Origin: CAVTWS01 sp963738445
GTDB taxonomy: Bacteria > Actinomycetota > Acidimicrobiia > Acidimicrobiales > SHLQ01
Assembly (NCBI GenBank): GCA_963738445.1
Contig: CAVTWS010000024.1
Location: 248,001 to 312,000 of the forward strand
DNA: 64,000 bases
Direction: 5' to 3'
This document shows positions 16,654 through 25,934 of this stretch, one piece after another. Position 1 is the first letter of the stretch. Each line of letters opens with the position of its first letter. Under the pieces are notes generated by a model. That model was not told where the DNA came from and did no database searches. It saw only the letters and a list, made by a program, of their open reading frames with translations. The translations under genes were made by a program, and so were the position numbers.

Positions 16654-17705
16654 GCGCGCTCCCGCCGCCCCCACCCACGGCCGCTCCGCCGGCACCGTCC
16701 CCCGCTGCTCCGCTGCCTGCACCCTCGGCCGCTCCGCCCCCCTCGGCGGTCGTCGTCGTGGAGAACGTGTCCAAGTGGTTCGGCGAGCTGGTGGCGGTGA
16801 GCGACGTCAGCTTCCACCTGAACCCCGGCGTGACGGCGCTGCTCGGCCCGAACGGTGCCGGCAAATCCACGATGATGCGGGTCCTGTGCGGGCTCACGCC
16901 GCCATCGATCGGCAACGTGACCGTGCTCGGCCGTGACCCCCACCGGGACCTCGAGGTCACGGGACGCATCGGGCTCGTGCCGCAGCAGGAAGGCATCTTC
17001 GAGATGCTGACCGCGTTCGACTTCGTCCGACTGGCCGCGATCCTCCATGGAGTCCCCGACCCCGATGCCGCCGCCTCGCACGCCCTGGAGGTCGTCGAGC
17101 TCGACCCCCACGACCGGCGCCGGCTCCCCACCTACTCGAAGGGGATGCGGCAACGCGTCAAGCTCGCCCAGGCCATCGTCAACGACCCCGCCGTGCTCGT
17201 GCTCGACGAGCCGCTCACCGGGCTCGATCCCCGACAGCGCATCCACATGATCGATCTGGTGCACCGACTGGGTGACCAGGGGCGGGTCGTCCTGGTCTCG
17301 AGCCACGTGCTCGAAGAGGTCGAGCGGTTCGGGTCCCGGGTCCTGGTGATCGCGCAAGGCCGCCTCGCCGCCGAAGGCGACTTCCGGGCCATCCGCGCGC
17401 TGATGGACGACCGTCCGCTGCGCATCCGGGTCCGCACCGACCAACCTCGGGCGCTGGCCAGCACCCTGGTGGGTACCGACGTGATCGTGGGTGTGCAGGT
17501 GGGTGGGCCGGACGAGGTCGTGATCGACACGGTCGACGCAGCCCGGTTCCGCCGTTCCCTCGCCTCGGCCGCGGCCCATGTCGGCGCTCGGCTGTACGAG
17601 GTGACCCCGCTCGACGACGACCTGGAGAGCGTGTTCCGCTACCTCGTCGACCCCGCGGCGGGGCGCCGACGTATGGACCCTGCGGCAGGGCGGGCCCGAT
17701 CATGA
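16650..17705 (+). CDS. ABC transporter ATP-binding protein
   Basis: 351 aa. A Pro/Ala-rich N-terminal tail of about 35 residues precedes the ATPase domain: Walker A GPNGAGKST near residue 70, signature YSKGMRQRVKLAQ, Walker B VLVLDEPLTGLDP, and SSHVLEEVE. The C-terminal extension ends with an imperfect repeat of DPAAGRRRM/DPAAGRARS, comparable to the duplication at the end of the other ATPase. ATGA overlaps link it to the permeases on either side. The start was chosen by overlap; the open frame runs further upstream inside the permease gene. Confidence 0.9.
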   Translation: MSALPPPPPTAAPPAPSPAAPLPAPSAAPPPSAVVVVENVSKWFGELVAVSDVSFHLNPGVTALLGPNGAGKSTMMRVLCGLTPPSIGNVTVLGRDPHRDLEVTGRIGLVPQQEGIFEMLTAFDFVRLAAILHGVPDPDAAASHALEVVELDPHDRRRLPTYSKGMRQRVKLAQAIVNDPAVLVLDEPLTGLDPRQRIHMIDLVHRLGDQGRVVLVSSHVLEEVERFGSRVLVIAQGRLAAEGDFRAIRALMDDRPLRIRVRTDQPRALASTLVGTDVIVGVQVGGPDEVVIDTVDAARFRRSLASAAAHVGARLYEVTPLDDDLESVFRYLVDPAAGRRRMDPAAGRARS

Positions 17706-18421
17706 CCCGCTTCTCGGCCATCTACCGCGTGCTGCTCCGCAGCATCGGCAGCCGGGGCCGGATCGTCGCGCTCGGCGCGCTCGGCCTGCTCGGCATCCTC
17801 ATCGCCTTCGCGGTGCGCAGCAGTGACGACGGCGTGCGCGATGCCGCCCAGTTCGTCAACGTGTTCGGCTTGACCGTCGTCGTGCCCCTCACGACGCTGA
17901 TCTTCGCCAGTGCCGCTCTGGGCGACGTCATCGACGACGGCACGATGGTGTACCTGTGGCTCCGGCCGGTTCGCCGGTGGATCGTGGTGGCGGCCGCCGC
18001 CGCGGCCACGCTCACCATCGTCGTACCGCTCGTGCTCGTACCGCTCACCATCGCGGCAGCGCTCACCGATTCCGGTTCCGATGTCGTCGTCGGGGCCGCC
18101 TTGTCCGCCCTGTTCGGCACCGTCGCCTACACCGGCCTGTTCGTGCTGCTCGGGGTCCGGGTCCGCCGATCGCTGCTGTGGGGTTTGGTGTACGTGTTCA
18201 TCTGGGAGGGCTTCGTCGCCAACGCCGGCACGACGGCCAGCCGGCTGGCGATTCGCGCCTACACCCGGTCGATCCTTTCCGACCTCGCGCTCCCGTCGTC
18301 GGTCCAACCTCTGCGGCTGGCCACCATCTCGACGTTCTTCGCGTACGCCGTGCCGATCATGGTGTTCGTCGCCGCCCTTGCGTACGCCGCCCGTCGCCTC
18401 AACCGCCAGGATGTGGCCTGA
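17702..18421 (+). CDS. ABC-2 type permease
   Basis: 239 aa with about six membrane segments (IVALGALGLLGILIAF, a segment after DDGTMVYLWLRPVRRW, and others). The IDDGTMVYLWLRP block is common in ABC-2 permeases. Last gene of the four-gene ATPase-permease-ATPase-permease operon, which could form one heterodimeric exporter. Its stop lies 9 nt from the stop of the convergent metalloprotease. Confidence 0.85.
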   Translation: MTRFSAIYRVLLRSIGSRGRIVALGALGLLGILIAFAVRSSDDGVRDAAQFVNVFGLTVVVPLTTLIFASAALGDVIDDGTMVYLWLRPVRRWIVVAAAAAATLTIVVPLVLVPLTIAAALTDSGSDVVVGAALSALFGTVAYTGLFVLLGVRVRRSLLWGLVYVFIWEGFVANAGTTASRLAIRAYTRSILSDLALPSSVQPLRLATISTFFAYAVPIMVFVAALAYAARRLNRQDVA

Positions 18422-18428
18422 GGCCGAC

Positions 18429-18452
18429 GCTCACCTTCGATCGAAGGTGAGC
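18429..18452. terminator. Perfect 24-nt palindrome between convergent genes
   Basis: GCTCACCTTCGA followed directly by its exact complement. It starts 8 nt after the permease stop and includes the stop codon and last codons of the metalloprotease gene. A bidirectional terminator is likely, although neither side has a long U tract. Confidence 0.6.
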
Positions 18453-21146
18453 TCGACCCCCCGGTCGGGGTCGCGGTCGGGGATGGCCACCGGCGTTGCT
18501 GCGTGGGAGTAGATGGAGCCGTCGGGCCCGGCCAGCACGAAGGCATCGATCGCGCCCAGGTCGAACTCGAAGTGGTCTCGGACCGCCAGCACCCAGCGCT
18601 GGTTCGGACCCGGCGGGTAGAAAGCCGCGCACTCGGGCAACTCGGCCACGACCACGAGGTCGACACCGTTGTCGGCGATGTCGGGCTCGGCGAGTTGGGC
18701 TTCGCACAGTAGGGTCCCGTTGTCGTCGACGACGCGCGATCTGGGTCGAGATGTCTCCCGCGTAGGGATGGGAGATCACGACGCTCACGGTCGGCGCGGT
18801 CAGACCGCTGAACGCCTCGTCGCCGTCGAGGACCAGGTGCACCCCATCCGGGTCGGCATCCGGAACGGCCACGCCGACGTCGGGCGACCGGTACACGATG
18901 CCGTCAGGCCCGAAGAGCGAGAAGGACTCGACGGTTCCCTCATCGATCGACAAGGTGTCGACGACGTCGAGGAACCACTGCCGCTCCGGGCTCGGTGGGT
19001 AGTGCTCGACGCACTCGCTGAGTGACACATCCGCCACGAGGTCCTGGCCGTTGTCGCTGGCGTCGGGGGTGTGCAGCGTGACCCGGCACAAGGTGGCCCC
19101 CTCGCCGTCAACCACACCGCCGCTCACGAGCAGGTCGCCGGCGTAGGAATGCCTGATGTCGATGGACACCCGAGGCAGCGGGACGGCGCTCTCCTGCCCG
19201 GCTCCGCCGGCCTGGCCCTGCGAGCCGGTCGTGCCGTCGAGCAGCAAGGCGACCCCGTCGACGTCGGCATCGGGGAGCGCCGCCGGGAGATCGGAGAAGT
19301 CGAAGGTGGCTCCGTCCGGTCCGCTCAGCGTGAACTGGTCGATCGTCCCCTCGTCGACCCCGGCCGTGTCGGCGACCGCGAGGAACCACTGGCGCTCCGG
19401 CGTCGGCGGGTAGAACGACTCGCACTCGGACATGTCGACATCGCCGCCGAGCGTTCCCCCGGTGCTGTCGCTCGGGTCCGGTTCGAGCACCGTCATCGAG
19501 CACAGGATGGCACCGTCGGAGTCGACGACTCCGGCCCGGATCGAGAGGTCACCGTGGTAGGTGTGGGTGATCGCCGCGGTGACATAGGGCGCGGAACCGT
19601 CGACGGTGCCGAACCCGGCACCGTCGATCACCCCGGTCGATCCGGCCACGAGGGCGACGGTGCCGGTGGGGTCGACATCGGCGATCGGCAGCGGCAATCC
19701 CGGAGCGGGATACGGCACGCCATCGTCGTTAACTGTGAAGGAGACGAGCTCGCCATCGTCGACAGCAAGGGTGTCCTCGACGAGGAGGTACCACTGCTGA
19801 TCGGGAGACGGCGGGAGGAATTCGGCGCACGGGCTCGCGCTGACGTCGACGACGCCGTTGACCCCGTCTCCGTCGTCGGCGGGGTCCGGGGTCACCAGCA
19901 CCTGGGCCGGGCACAGATCGACGCCGTCTCCATCGACGACGCCGTACCGCACGCTGAGGTCGCCCCGATACGGATGGGTTATCGACAGCTCGATGGCGGC
20001 CTCGGGGTTCGTGCCGCCCGCGTCCCCCGATGAATCCATGATCGACCCCGAGCCGCCGATCAGACCGTGCTCGGCGAACGCGGCCTCGATCAGGTCGTCG
20101 TCGGCGCCGCCGTATTGAGCGTCGTTGGCCAGGAGGAAACCCCCGGCGACGTCAGGCAGGGTCATACCGGGGGTGACGTAGTAGTTCGACGCCATCACGG
20201 TGGTGAGCAGCCGGTCGCGGACATCGTTGCAGGCATCGCTGCCCGGGCAGTCGTCGACGTCGATACCTTCGGCATCGAGCAGGCCGACCAGGATGTCGTA
20301 GATCGCGCCGCTGTAGATGAGGCTGTCCTGGTGCGGCTGTTGCACGAGGTCGGTCGGGTAGACCCGCTGCTCGTCCATCCGGTTGATGCACTGCTGGCCC
20401 GACCAGTAGAAGAGGCACTCGGCGTCGCCCAGCCGAAGCTCGAGCGTGGTCAGGTACGCCAGGATGTTGCCGAAGGCCTCGTGGTAGGCATCGGTGCCCG
20501 CACCGGTCAGGAGCGGGCTGACGTCGTCGAGCACCGCGTGGCCGTACTCGTGCAGGATGGTGTCGCCGTCCTCGCCTTCATTGATGCCGCCGAACTCGGT
20601 GTCGGTGCCCAGGTAGATGCGCCGATCCGCCGGGGAGTAGAAGGCTGACTCCATGGTCTGATCGAGCACCACCACCTCCATCGGGTCGTTGCGGACATCG
20701 TCGAATCCGAGCCGTTGGATCAGGCGTTGGCTGTAGTCGATCCAGTAATAGGTGTTCTGTGCTTCGAAGCCCCGTTCGCCTCGACCCGCGCCCCAGGTAC
20801 TGTCGGGCTCGGCCGCCAGCGTGCGCTCCGGGTTGATGGCCGGCCCCACGTTCACGTGGTCGCCCACCAGGTAGCCCTCGGCCGTTTCATCGAGGCCTTG
20901 GAGCTCCACCCCGACCAGGAAGTCGTTGGCGTCGGACAGGTCCACGTCCTCGCCCTCCGACGCGAAGTAGGGGCTTACGACGAACACGCACGCCGACGGA
21001 GCCTCCGGGAGCTCACAACGATCGCTGCCGCGCTGGCTGGCCGCCGCGGCGACGGCGGCGCTCTGGCTGGCCGCCGCGACGGCGGAGTTCGCGCCCACGA
21101 TGGTCACGACGACCACCGCACCGATCCATCGGAGAGTCTGCCGCAT
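18431..21146 (-). CDS. Secreted zinc metalloprotease with four P-domain-like repeats (frameshift near 18745)
   Basis: Signal peptide at residues 1-28 (WIGAVVVVTIVGANSAVA). The catalytic part has HEYGHAVLDD near residue 196 (HExxH) and a downstream HEAFGN helix providing the third ligand, the arrangement of M4/M36-like peptidases. From about residue 370 there are four copies of a 110-residue module with the pattern H-x-Y-x-G-D-L, VVD-x-D/E-G, a Cys pair, YPP-x-P-x-x-QW and a DEG segment, resembling proprotein-convertase P domains. In copy 4 the frame shifts near 18745 (one extra base); the correct frame resumes at VVDDNGTLLCE and stops at 18431. Corrected length is about 904 aa. The start has an AAGGA site. 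Confidence 0.8.
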
Positions 21147-21298
21147 CCCTGCTGTCCTTCGATCGTTCTCGGTGCCCTCGGAGGCTAGCGGTTGGTCTCC
21201 GACCCGTTGACGGCGGTGAAACCGGCTTCCCAAGAATGGAGCCTTCGCGATGCCGTGGGCACACCTGCAGTAGCCCACAGTTCACAGGAGGCGACCGA

Positions 21299-21304
21299 TA
21301 TCGT
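21299..21304 (+). promoter_or_regulatory. leuC -10 box (TATCGT)
   Basis: TATCGT, 6 nt before the leuC ATG. An AGGAGG lies further upstream at about 21285 but is too far from the start to serve as its ribosome binding site, so leaderless initiation fits better. Confidence 0.5.
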
Positions 21305-21310
21305 CAGGTC

Positions 21311-22714
21311 ATGTCGAAGCCGTTGACCCTGCCCGAGAAGGTGTGGGAGCGCCATGTCGTCCACCGCGCTCCCGGCGAGCCCGATCTGCTCTACATCGAT
21401 CTCCACCTCATCCACGAGGTCACCTCACCGCAGGCGTTCGACGGCCTCCGCCTGTCCGGCCGCACCGTCCGCCGGCCGGACTTGACCGTCGCCACCGAGG
21501 ATCACAACGTCCCGACGACCGACCAGGACCAACCGATCGCCGATCCGGTGAGCCGCACCCAGATCGACGTGCTCCGCCGCAACACGGCCGAGTTCGGCGT
21601 CACCAACTACCCCATGGGCCACCGTAACCAGGGCATCGTCCACGTGATCGGCCCCGAGCTCGGCCTCACCCAGCCCGGAATGACGGTGGTGTGCGGCGAC
21701 AGCCACACCGCGACCCACGGAGCGTTCGGGGCCCTGGCGTTCGGCATCGGCACCAGCGAGGTCGAGCACGTGCTCGCCACGCAGACCCTGCCCCAGACCA
21801 AACCCGGCACGCTCGCCGTCACGGTCGACGGCGAGTTGCCCGAGGGCTCCACCGCCAAGGACGTGATCCTGGCCATCGTCGGCACCCTGGGCACCGGCGG
21901 CGGCATCGGCTCGGTCATCGAGTACCGCGGCTCGGTCATCCGCAACCTCTCCATGGAGGGGCGCATGACCGTGTGCAACATGTCGATCGAGGCCGGGGCC
22001 CGGGCCGGCCTCATCGCCCCGGACGACACCACCTTCGCCTACCTGGAAGGCCGCCCGCACGCCCCGAAAGGCGCGGCGTGGGAGCAGGCGTTGGAGGACT
22101 GGCGGTCCCTCGTCACCGATTCCGACGCTCCGTTCGACCGCGAGGTCGTGCTCGACGGGAACGGCATCGTTCCCCACGTGAGCTGGGGCACCAACCCCGG
22201 TCAGGTCGTGCGGCTCGATGGTTCGATCCCTGATCCGGATCAGTTCGGCGATCCCCACCAACGCGATGCGGCCGCTCGAGCGCTCGCCTACATGGGCCTG
22301 ACCGCCGGCACGCTCGTGCGCGAGATCCCCGTCGACACCGTGTTCATCGGTTCGTGCACCAACAGTCGAATCGAGGACCTCCGGGCCGTCGTCGAGGTGG
22401 CCCGCGGGCGCAAGGTCGCCGCCGGCGTTCGCACCCTCGTCGTACCCGGCTCGGGGCTGGTCAAGGAACAGGCCGAGGCCGAGGGGATCCCGAACATCCT
22501 TCGGGCCGCCGGCTTCGACTGGCGCGAACCGGGCTGTTCCATGTGTCTGGCCATGAACCCGGACAAGCTGGCGCCCGGTGAGCGGTGTGCCAGCACCAGC
22601 AACCGCAACTTCGAGGGTCGGCAGGGCCGAGGCGGCCGCACCCACCTGGTGTCACCCGCCGTGGCGGCCGCCACCGCCATCGCCGGTCGTTTCGCCACCC
22701 CGGCCGACCTCTAG
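21311..22714 (+). CDS. leuC: 3-isopropylmalate dehydratase large subunit
   Basis: 467 aa. With LeuD it isomerises 2- to 3-isopropylmalate and in the citramalate route converts citramalate to 3-methylmalate. The three [4Fe-4S] ligand cysteines are visible at residues 349 (GSCTNSR), 409 and 412 (GCSMC). Substrate-binding blocks DHNVPTTD and CGDSHTATHGAFG and the final RNFEGRQG are present. The ATG at 21311 was preferred over an upstream in-frame ATG because of family alignment and the -10 box. leuD follows after 45 nt. Confidence 0.95.
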   Translation: MSKPLTLPEKVWERHVVHRAPGEPDLLYIDLHLIHEVTSPQAFDGLRLSGRTVRRPDLTVATEDHNVPTTDQDQPIADPVSRTQIDVLRRNTAEFGVTNYPMGHRNQGIVHVIGPELGLTQPGMTVVCGDSHTATHGAFGALAFGIGTSEVEHVLATQTLPQTKPGTLAVTVDGELPEGSTAKDVILAIVGTLGTGGGIGSVIEYRGSVIRNLSMEGRMTVCNMSIEAGARAGLIAPDDTTFAYLEGRPHAPKGAAWEQALEDWRSLVTDSDAPFDREVVLDGNGIVPHVSWGTNPGQVVRLDGSIPDPDQFGDPHQRDAAARALAYMGLTAGTLVREIPVDTVFIGSCTNSRIEDLRAVVEVARGRKVAAGVRTLVVPGSGLVKEQAEAEGIPNILRAAGFDWREPGCSMCLAMNPDKLAPGERCASTSNRNFEGRQGRGGRTHLVSPAVAAATAIAGRFATPADL

Positions 22715-22759
22715 ACCTCGGTCCTTCGAGCCGAATTCTTCCGAGAAGAGGAGACGACC

Positions 22760-23358
22760 ATGAAAGCCGTCCGTATCGTCCAGGGCACCGCGGTTCCCCT
22801 CGACCGCTCCGACGTCGACACCGACCAGATCATCCCGAGCGACTGGCTCAAGCGGGTCGAGCGCACCGGGTTCGAGAAGGGCCTCTTCGGTGAGTGGCGC
22901 GACGCCCCGGATTTCGTGCTCAACGACGAACGGTACGCCGGGGCGAACGTCCTCGTCGCCGGGCTCAACTTCGGCACCGGCTCATCCGCGAACACGCCGT
23001 CTGGGCCATCCAGCAATACGGTTTCGACGCCGTCGTGTCCCCCCGGTTCGCCGACATCTTCCGCAACAACTGCACCAAGAACGGGCTCGTTCCGGTCCAG
23101 GTGAGCGAGGAGGTGGGTGCGCAGCTGATGACGGCGGTCCAGAACGACCCGTCGCTCGAGATCGTGATCGACATCGGGCGGCTCACCATCGAGGCGCCCG
23201 CCATCGGTCTCGCCACCTCGTTCCCGCTCGATCCGTCGACCCAGGAACGTTTCCTGAACGGCCTCGACGACATCGCGCTCACCCTCCAACACGACGACGA
23301 CATCGCTGCGTACGAGAGCCACCGTTCGGCGTGGCTCCCGTCGAACGCATCGGCCTGA
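22760..23358 (+). CDS. leuD: 3-isopropylmalate dehydratase small subunit (frameshift near 22986)
   Basis: Swivelling subunit of isopropylmalate isomerase. The N-terminal half matches the family (DVDTDQIIPSDWLKR, LNFGTGSS). After GTGSS one base is missing: the printed frame becomes Ser/Thr-rich and stops at 23104, while the neighbouring frame continues with REHAVWAIQQYGFDAVV and FADIFRNNC to the stop at 23358. A CC in place of CCC near 22986 would explain it. Restored length is about 199 aa, normal for LeuD. A GAGGAG site precedes the ATG. Its stop overlaps the methyltransferase start by one base. Confidence 0.9.
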
Positions 23359-24113
23359 TGGCCGGGCTGCTCGGACCCGCCCTCGTCCGCTACCTGGCCC
23401 AGCGCCGCTCGGGCCAGGTTTATGTCGATCCCGCCGGCTTCACCGCCTTCATCGACGGCGGCGCCAACGTCGGTCTGTACCAGCGCGTCATCGACACCCT
23501 GGCCACCATCCACGCCGAGGTCGAGCCCGAATCCGTCCTCGACATCGGGTGTGGCGACGGCCGGGTCACGGCCGCCGTCGTCTCCCCGGGCACGTCGGTC
23601 TCCCTGCTGGAACCGTCCGCGGAGATGCTCGCCACCGCGGCCGGTCGCCTCCCCGGCGCCGAGGCGTACAACACGTCACTCGGCGAGCTCCTCGCGGCAA
23701 ACCCGAAAGCCCGTTGGGATCTCGCCCAGTCGACCTTCGCCCTGCACGCCATCGATCCTGGGGCGCGTCCGGAACAGCTGGCCGAACTGGCCACCCGCTG
23801 CCGCCGGCTGCTCGTGGTGGAATTCGACGTGCCCGCCCTCGCCGACCGCAGCCCGGACCACCTGTCCTACCTCGCCGACCGGTACGAGGCCGGCCTCGCC
23901 GAATACCCCGACGACGACCTCGTCGCCCTGGGCTTCCTGATGCCCGTGCTCGTCGGGCAACTCGATCCTGACCAGCCCCGCCACACGTGGGAGCAGCCCA
24001 TCGGCGCCTGGGTCGACGATCTGCACCACGCCGGTTTCGGACGGGTCGAAACCCGCCCGATCGCCGACTACTGGTGGGCACCAGCCCATATGATCGACGC
24101 CCGAATCAGCTGA
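23358..24113 (+). CDS. Class I SAM-dependent methyltransferase
   Basis: 251 aa. The SAM-binding motif I is VLDIGCGDGRVT near residue 60; an acidic motif II residue (LLEPSAEML) and the DLAQSTFALHAI segment follow, typical of small-molecule methyltransferases of the UbiE/Methyltransf_25 type. The start overlaps the leuD stop (TGATG), so it is in the leuCD operon, though no leucine-pathway role is known. The 3' end overlaps the convergent leuA by 8 nt. Confidence 0.8.
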   Translation: MAGLLGPALVRYLAQRRSGQVYVDPAGFTAFIDGGANVGLYQRVIDTLATIHAEVEPESVLDIGCGDGRVTAAVVSPGTSVSLLEPSAEMLATAAGRLPGAEAYNTSLGELLAANPKARWDLAQSTFALHAIDPGARPEQLAELATRCRRLLVVEFDVPALADRSPDHLSYLADRYEAGLAEYPDDDLVALGFLMPVLVGQLDPDQPRHTWEQPIGAWVDDLHHAGFGRVETRPIADYWWAPAHMIDARIS

Positions 24114-25677
24114 CCCGAAGGGAGCCCGGGCGGATGACCGCGTTGGGGTCCTCGCCCGTCGCCCGGATGCGGGCGATCTTGTTGAGCGCGGACAGGAATG
24201 CACGCGCCGAGGCTTCGACGACGTCGGTGGACAGGCCGCGACCGGACACCTTGAGGCCGTCGGGCGTCTCGAACGCCAGCGCCACGTCGGCGAGCGCATC
24301 CACGCCACCGGTCACGGACATGACCGTGTAGTCGGTGAGCTGGCCATCGACCCCGGTGGCGTTCCTGATGGCCGCACACGACGCCTCGACCATGCCGTCG
24401 CCCGTCGCCTCCTCGCGTCGATCCTCCCCGCCGACTCGGACGACGACCTCGGCATGGGGGATGGTTCCGCCCGCCGAGCCGCCCCGCACATCGAGGGAGA
24501 CCAGCTCGTACGCATGCTCGACCTTGCCGCCGAGCTCCTCGGCGGCGAGCGCCTCGAGGTCGGCGTCGGTCAGCTGGACCTTGCGGTCGGCGAGCTCCTT
24601 GAACCGGGTGAACGCCGACTCGAGGGCGTCGCCGTGGATCGCGATGCCGAGCTTCGACAGCGCATCCTTGAACGCCGCCCGGCCGGAGTGCTTGCCCAGC
24701 ACGAGTTTCGACTCGCCTGCGCCCACCGCTGCGGGATCCATGATCTCGTAGGTCGTGCGCTCGCGCAGCACCCCGTGCTGGTGGATGCCGGACTCGTGGG
24801 CGAAGGCGTTGCGGCCCACGACCGCCTTGTTGAACTGCACCGGGTACCCGGTGAGGCGCGACACCATGCGGCTGGACCGGGCCAGCTCTTCGGTGCGGAT
24901 GTCGGTGTGGACGTCGGAGTAGATGTCGGCCCGGGTGCGCAGAGCCATGACGAGCTCCTCCATCGCCGCATTCCCCGCCCGTTCGCCGATGCCGTTGATC
25001 GTGCACTCGACCTGGCGGGCGCCGGCGCCGATCGCCGCCAACGAGTTGGCGACGGCCAGACCGAGGTCGTTGTGACAATGCGTCGAGATGATGTAGTCGC
25101 CACGGACGCGGTCCCGAATGCGCCGGATGCGGTCGGCCCACTCGTCAGGCATCGAGTAGCCGACGGTGTCGGGGATGTTGAGCGTCGTGGCGCCGTTGTC
25201 GACCGCGACCTGGAGAACGGTGCACATGAAGTCGAAATCGCTGCGGCTCGCGTCCTCGGGCGAGAACTCGACGTCGTCGGTGTAGGAACGGGCCCGGCTC
25301 ACCGCCTGAGCGGTCTCGGCGATGACCTGCTCGGGAGTCATCCGCAGCTTGTGCTTCATGTGCGTCTCGCTGGTGGCGATGAACGTGTGGATCCGGCGTC
25401 GGGCCGCCGGTTCGATCGCTTCCCAGCACCGGTCGATGTCTTTGATCGCGGTGCGGGACAGGCCACAGATCACCGGACCGTGGACCGTCTTGGCGATGGC
25501 CTGGACGGCCTCGAAATCACCCTGGCTGGCGATCGGGAACCCGGCTTCGATGTAGTCGACGCCGAGACGGGCGAGCTGGTCGGCGATCTCGATCTTTTCC
25601 CCCACGTCGAGGGAGATGCCGGGCGACTGTTCGCCGTCGCGAAGCGTCGTGTCGAAGATCACAACCTTCTCGCTCAT
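24106..25677 (-). CDS. leuA: 2-isopropylmalate synthase
   Basis: 523 aa, type 1 LeuA. First committed step of leucine synthesis (2-oxoisovalerate plus acetyl-CoA). The barrel begins with IFDTTLRDGEQSPG; the metal motif STHCHNDLG, the NGIGERAGN block and HESGIHQHGV are present, and the C-terminal regulatory domain for leucine feedback occupies about residues 390-520. Start ATG with an AAGGAA site. It has its own leader/attenuator and promoter 190 nt upstream and converges on the leuCD operon. Confidence 0.95.
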   Translation of the reverse strand: MSEKVVIFDTTLRDGEQSPGISLDVGEKIEIADQLARLGVDYIEAGFPIASQGDFEAVQAIAKTVHGPVICGLSRTAIKDIDRCWEAIEPAARRRIHTFIATSETHMKHKLRMTPEQVIAETAQAVSRARSYTDDVEFSPEDASRSDFDFMCTVLQVAVDNGATTLNIPDTVGYSMPDEWADRIRRIRDRVRGDYIISTHCHNDLGLAVANSLAAIGAGARQVECTINGIGERAGNAAMEELVMALRTRADIYSDVHTDIRTEELARSSRMVSRLTGYPVQFNKAVVGRNAFAHESGIHQHGVLRERTTYEIMDPAAVGAGESKLVLGKHSGRAAFKDALSKLGIAIHGDALESAFTRFKELADRKVQLTDADLEALAAEELGGKVEHAYELVSLDVRGGSAGGTIPHAEVVVRVGGEDRREEATGDGMVEASCAAIRNATGVDGQLTDYTVMSVTGGVDALADVALAFETPDGLKVSGRGLSTDVVEASARAFLSALNKIARIRATGEDPNAVIRPGSLRVS

Positions 25678-25772
25678 CTCTGTTCCTTCTCTGTCTCTCG
25701 TGTCAGTACGACAACTGGTGTTCGGTGGACGATGACCGGGCGGGCTCGACGAACTGATCCCGGAAACGAAAG

Positions 25773-25802
25773 AACCTCCTGGCCCGGTGGGCGCAGGAGG
25801 TT
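25773..25802 (-). terminator. leuA attenuator: terminator hairpin
   Basis: AACCTCCTG (25773-25781) pairs with CAGGAGGTT (25794-25802), extended inward by GCCC/GGGC with one bulged base. On the minus strand it is followed by CTTTCGTTTCC. It sits between the leader peptide and leuA. Confidence 0.75.
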
Positions 25803-25803
25803 G

Positions 25804-25829
25804 GGCGAGTGCCTATGGGGGCACTCGCC
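25804..25829 (-). promoter_or_regulatory. leuA attenuator: first hairpin
   Basis: Perfect 10-bp stem, GGCGAGTGCC (25804-25813) with GGCACTCGCC (25820-25829). It begins at the leader stop codon, the same placement as in the leuB leader. Confidence 0.7.
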
Positions 25830-25867
25830 TAGGTGAGAAGAAGCTCGCTGGTCGGCCGGGCGGTCAT
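25829..25867 (-). CDS. leuA leader peptide (Leu-Leu-Leu codons)
   Basis: A 12-codon frame, M-T-A-R-P-T-S-E-L-L-L-T, ending in TAG. Three consecutive leucine codons (CTT CTT CTC) precede the last residue, the hallmark of leucine-responsive ribosome-mediated attenuation. The ATG lies 8 nt after a TACGCT -10 box, so the leader is translated from a leaderless mRNA. The two hairpins that follow complete the attenuator. Confidence 0.85.
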   Translation of the reverse strand: MTARPTSELLLT

Positions 25868-25875
25868 CGAGGAGC

Positions 25876-25881
25876 AGCGTA
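25876..25881 (-). promoter_or_regulatory. leuA leader -10 box (TACGCT)
   Basis: TACGCT on the minus strand with an 8-nt gap to the leader ATG; no convincing -35 box. Confidence 0.6.
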
Positions 25882-25922
25882 GCTGATCGCTCGACACGAC
25901 ACACGTCGCGGGGACCGGCCGC

Positions 25923-25928
25923 TACCGT
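25923..25928 (+). promoter_or_regulatory. -10 box (TACCGT) of the sunset-domain gene
   Basis: TACCGT, 6 nt before the ATG at 25935, only about 40 bp from the divergent leuA promoter. Confidence 0.5.
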
Positions 25929-25934
25929 GGAGCG

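Noticed and set aside
21250..21273. Short frame M-P-W-A-H-L-Q before leuC as a leader peptide
   Set aside because: It has only one Leu codon, no terminator hairpin follows, and leuC has its own -10 box 6 nt before the ATG, which places the frame upstream of the transcript.
24454..25836. 460-codon open frame opposite leuA
   Set aside because: It is antisense to a complete leuA with all motifs, and its composition is that of reverse-frame GC-rich DNA.
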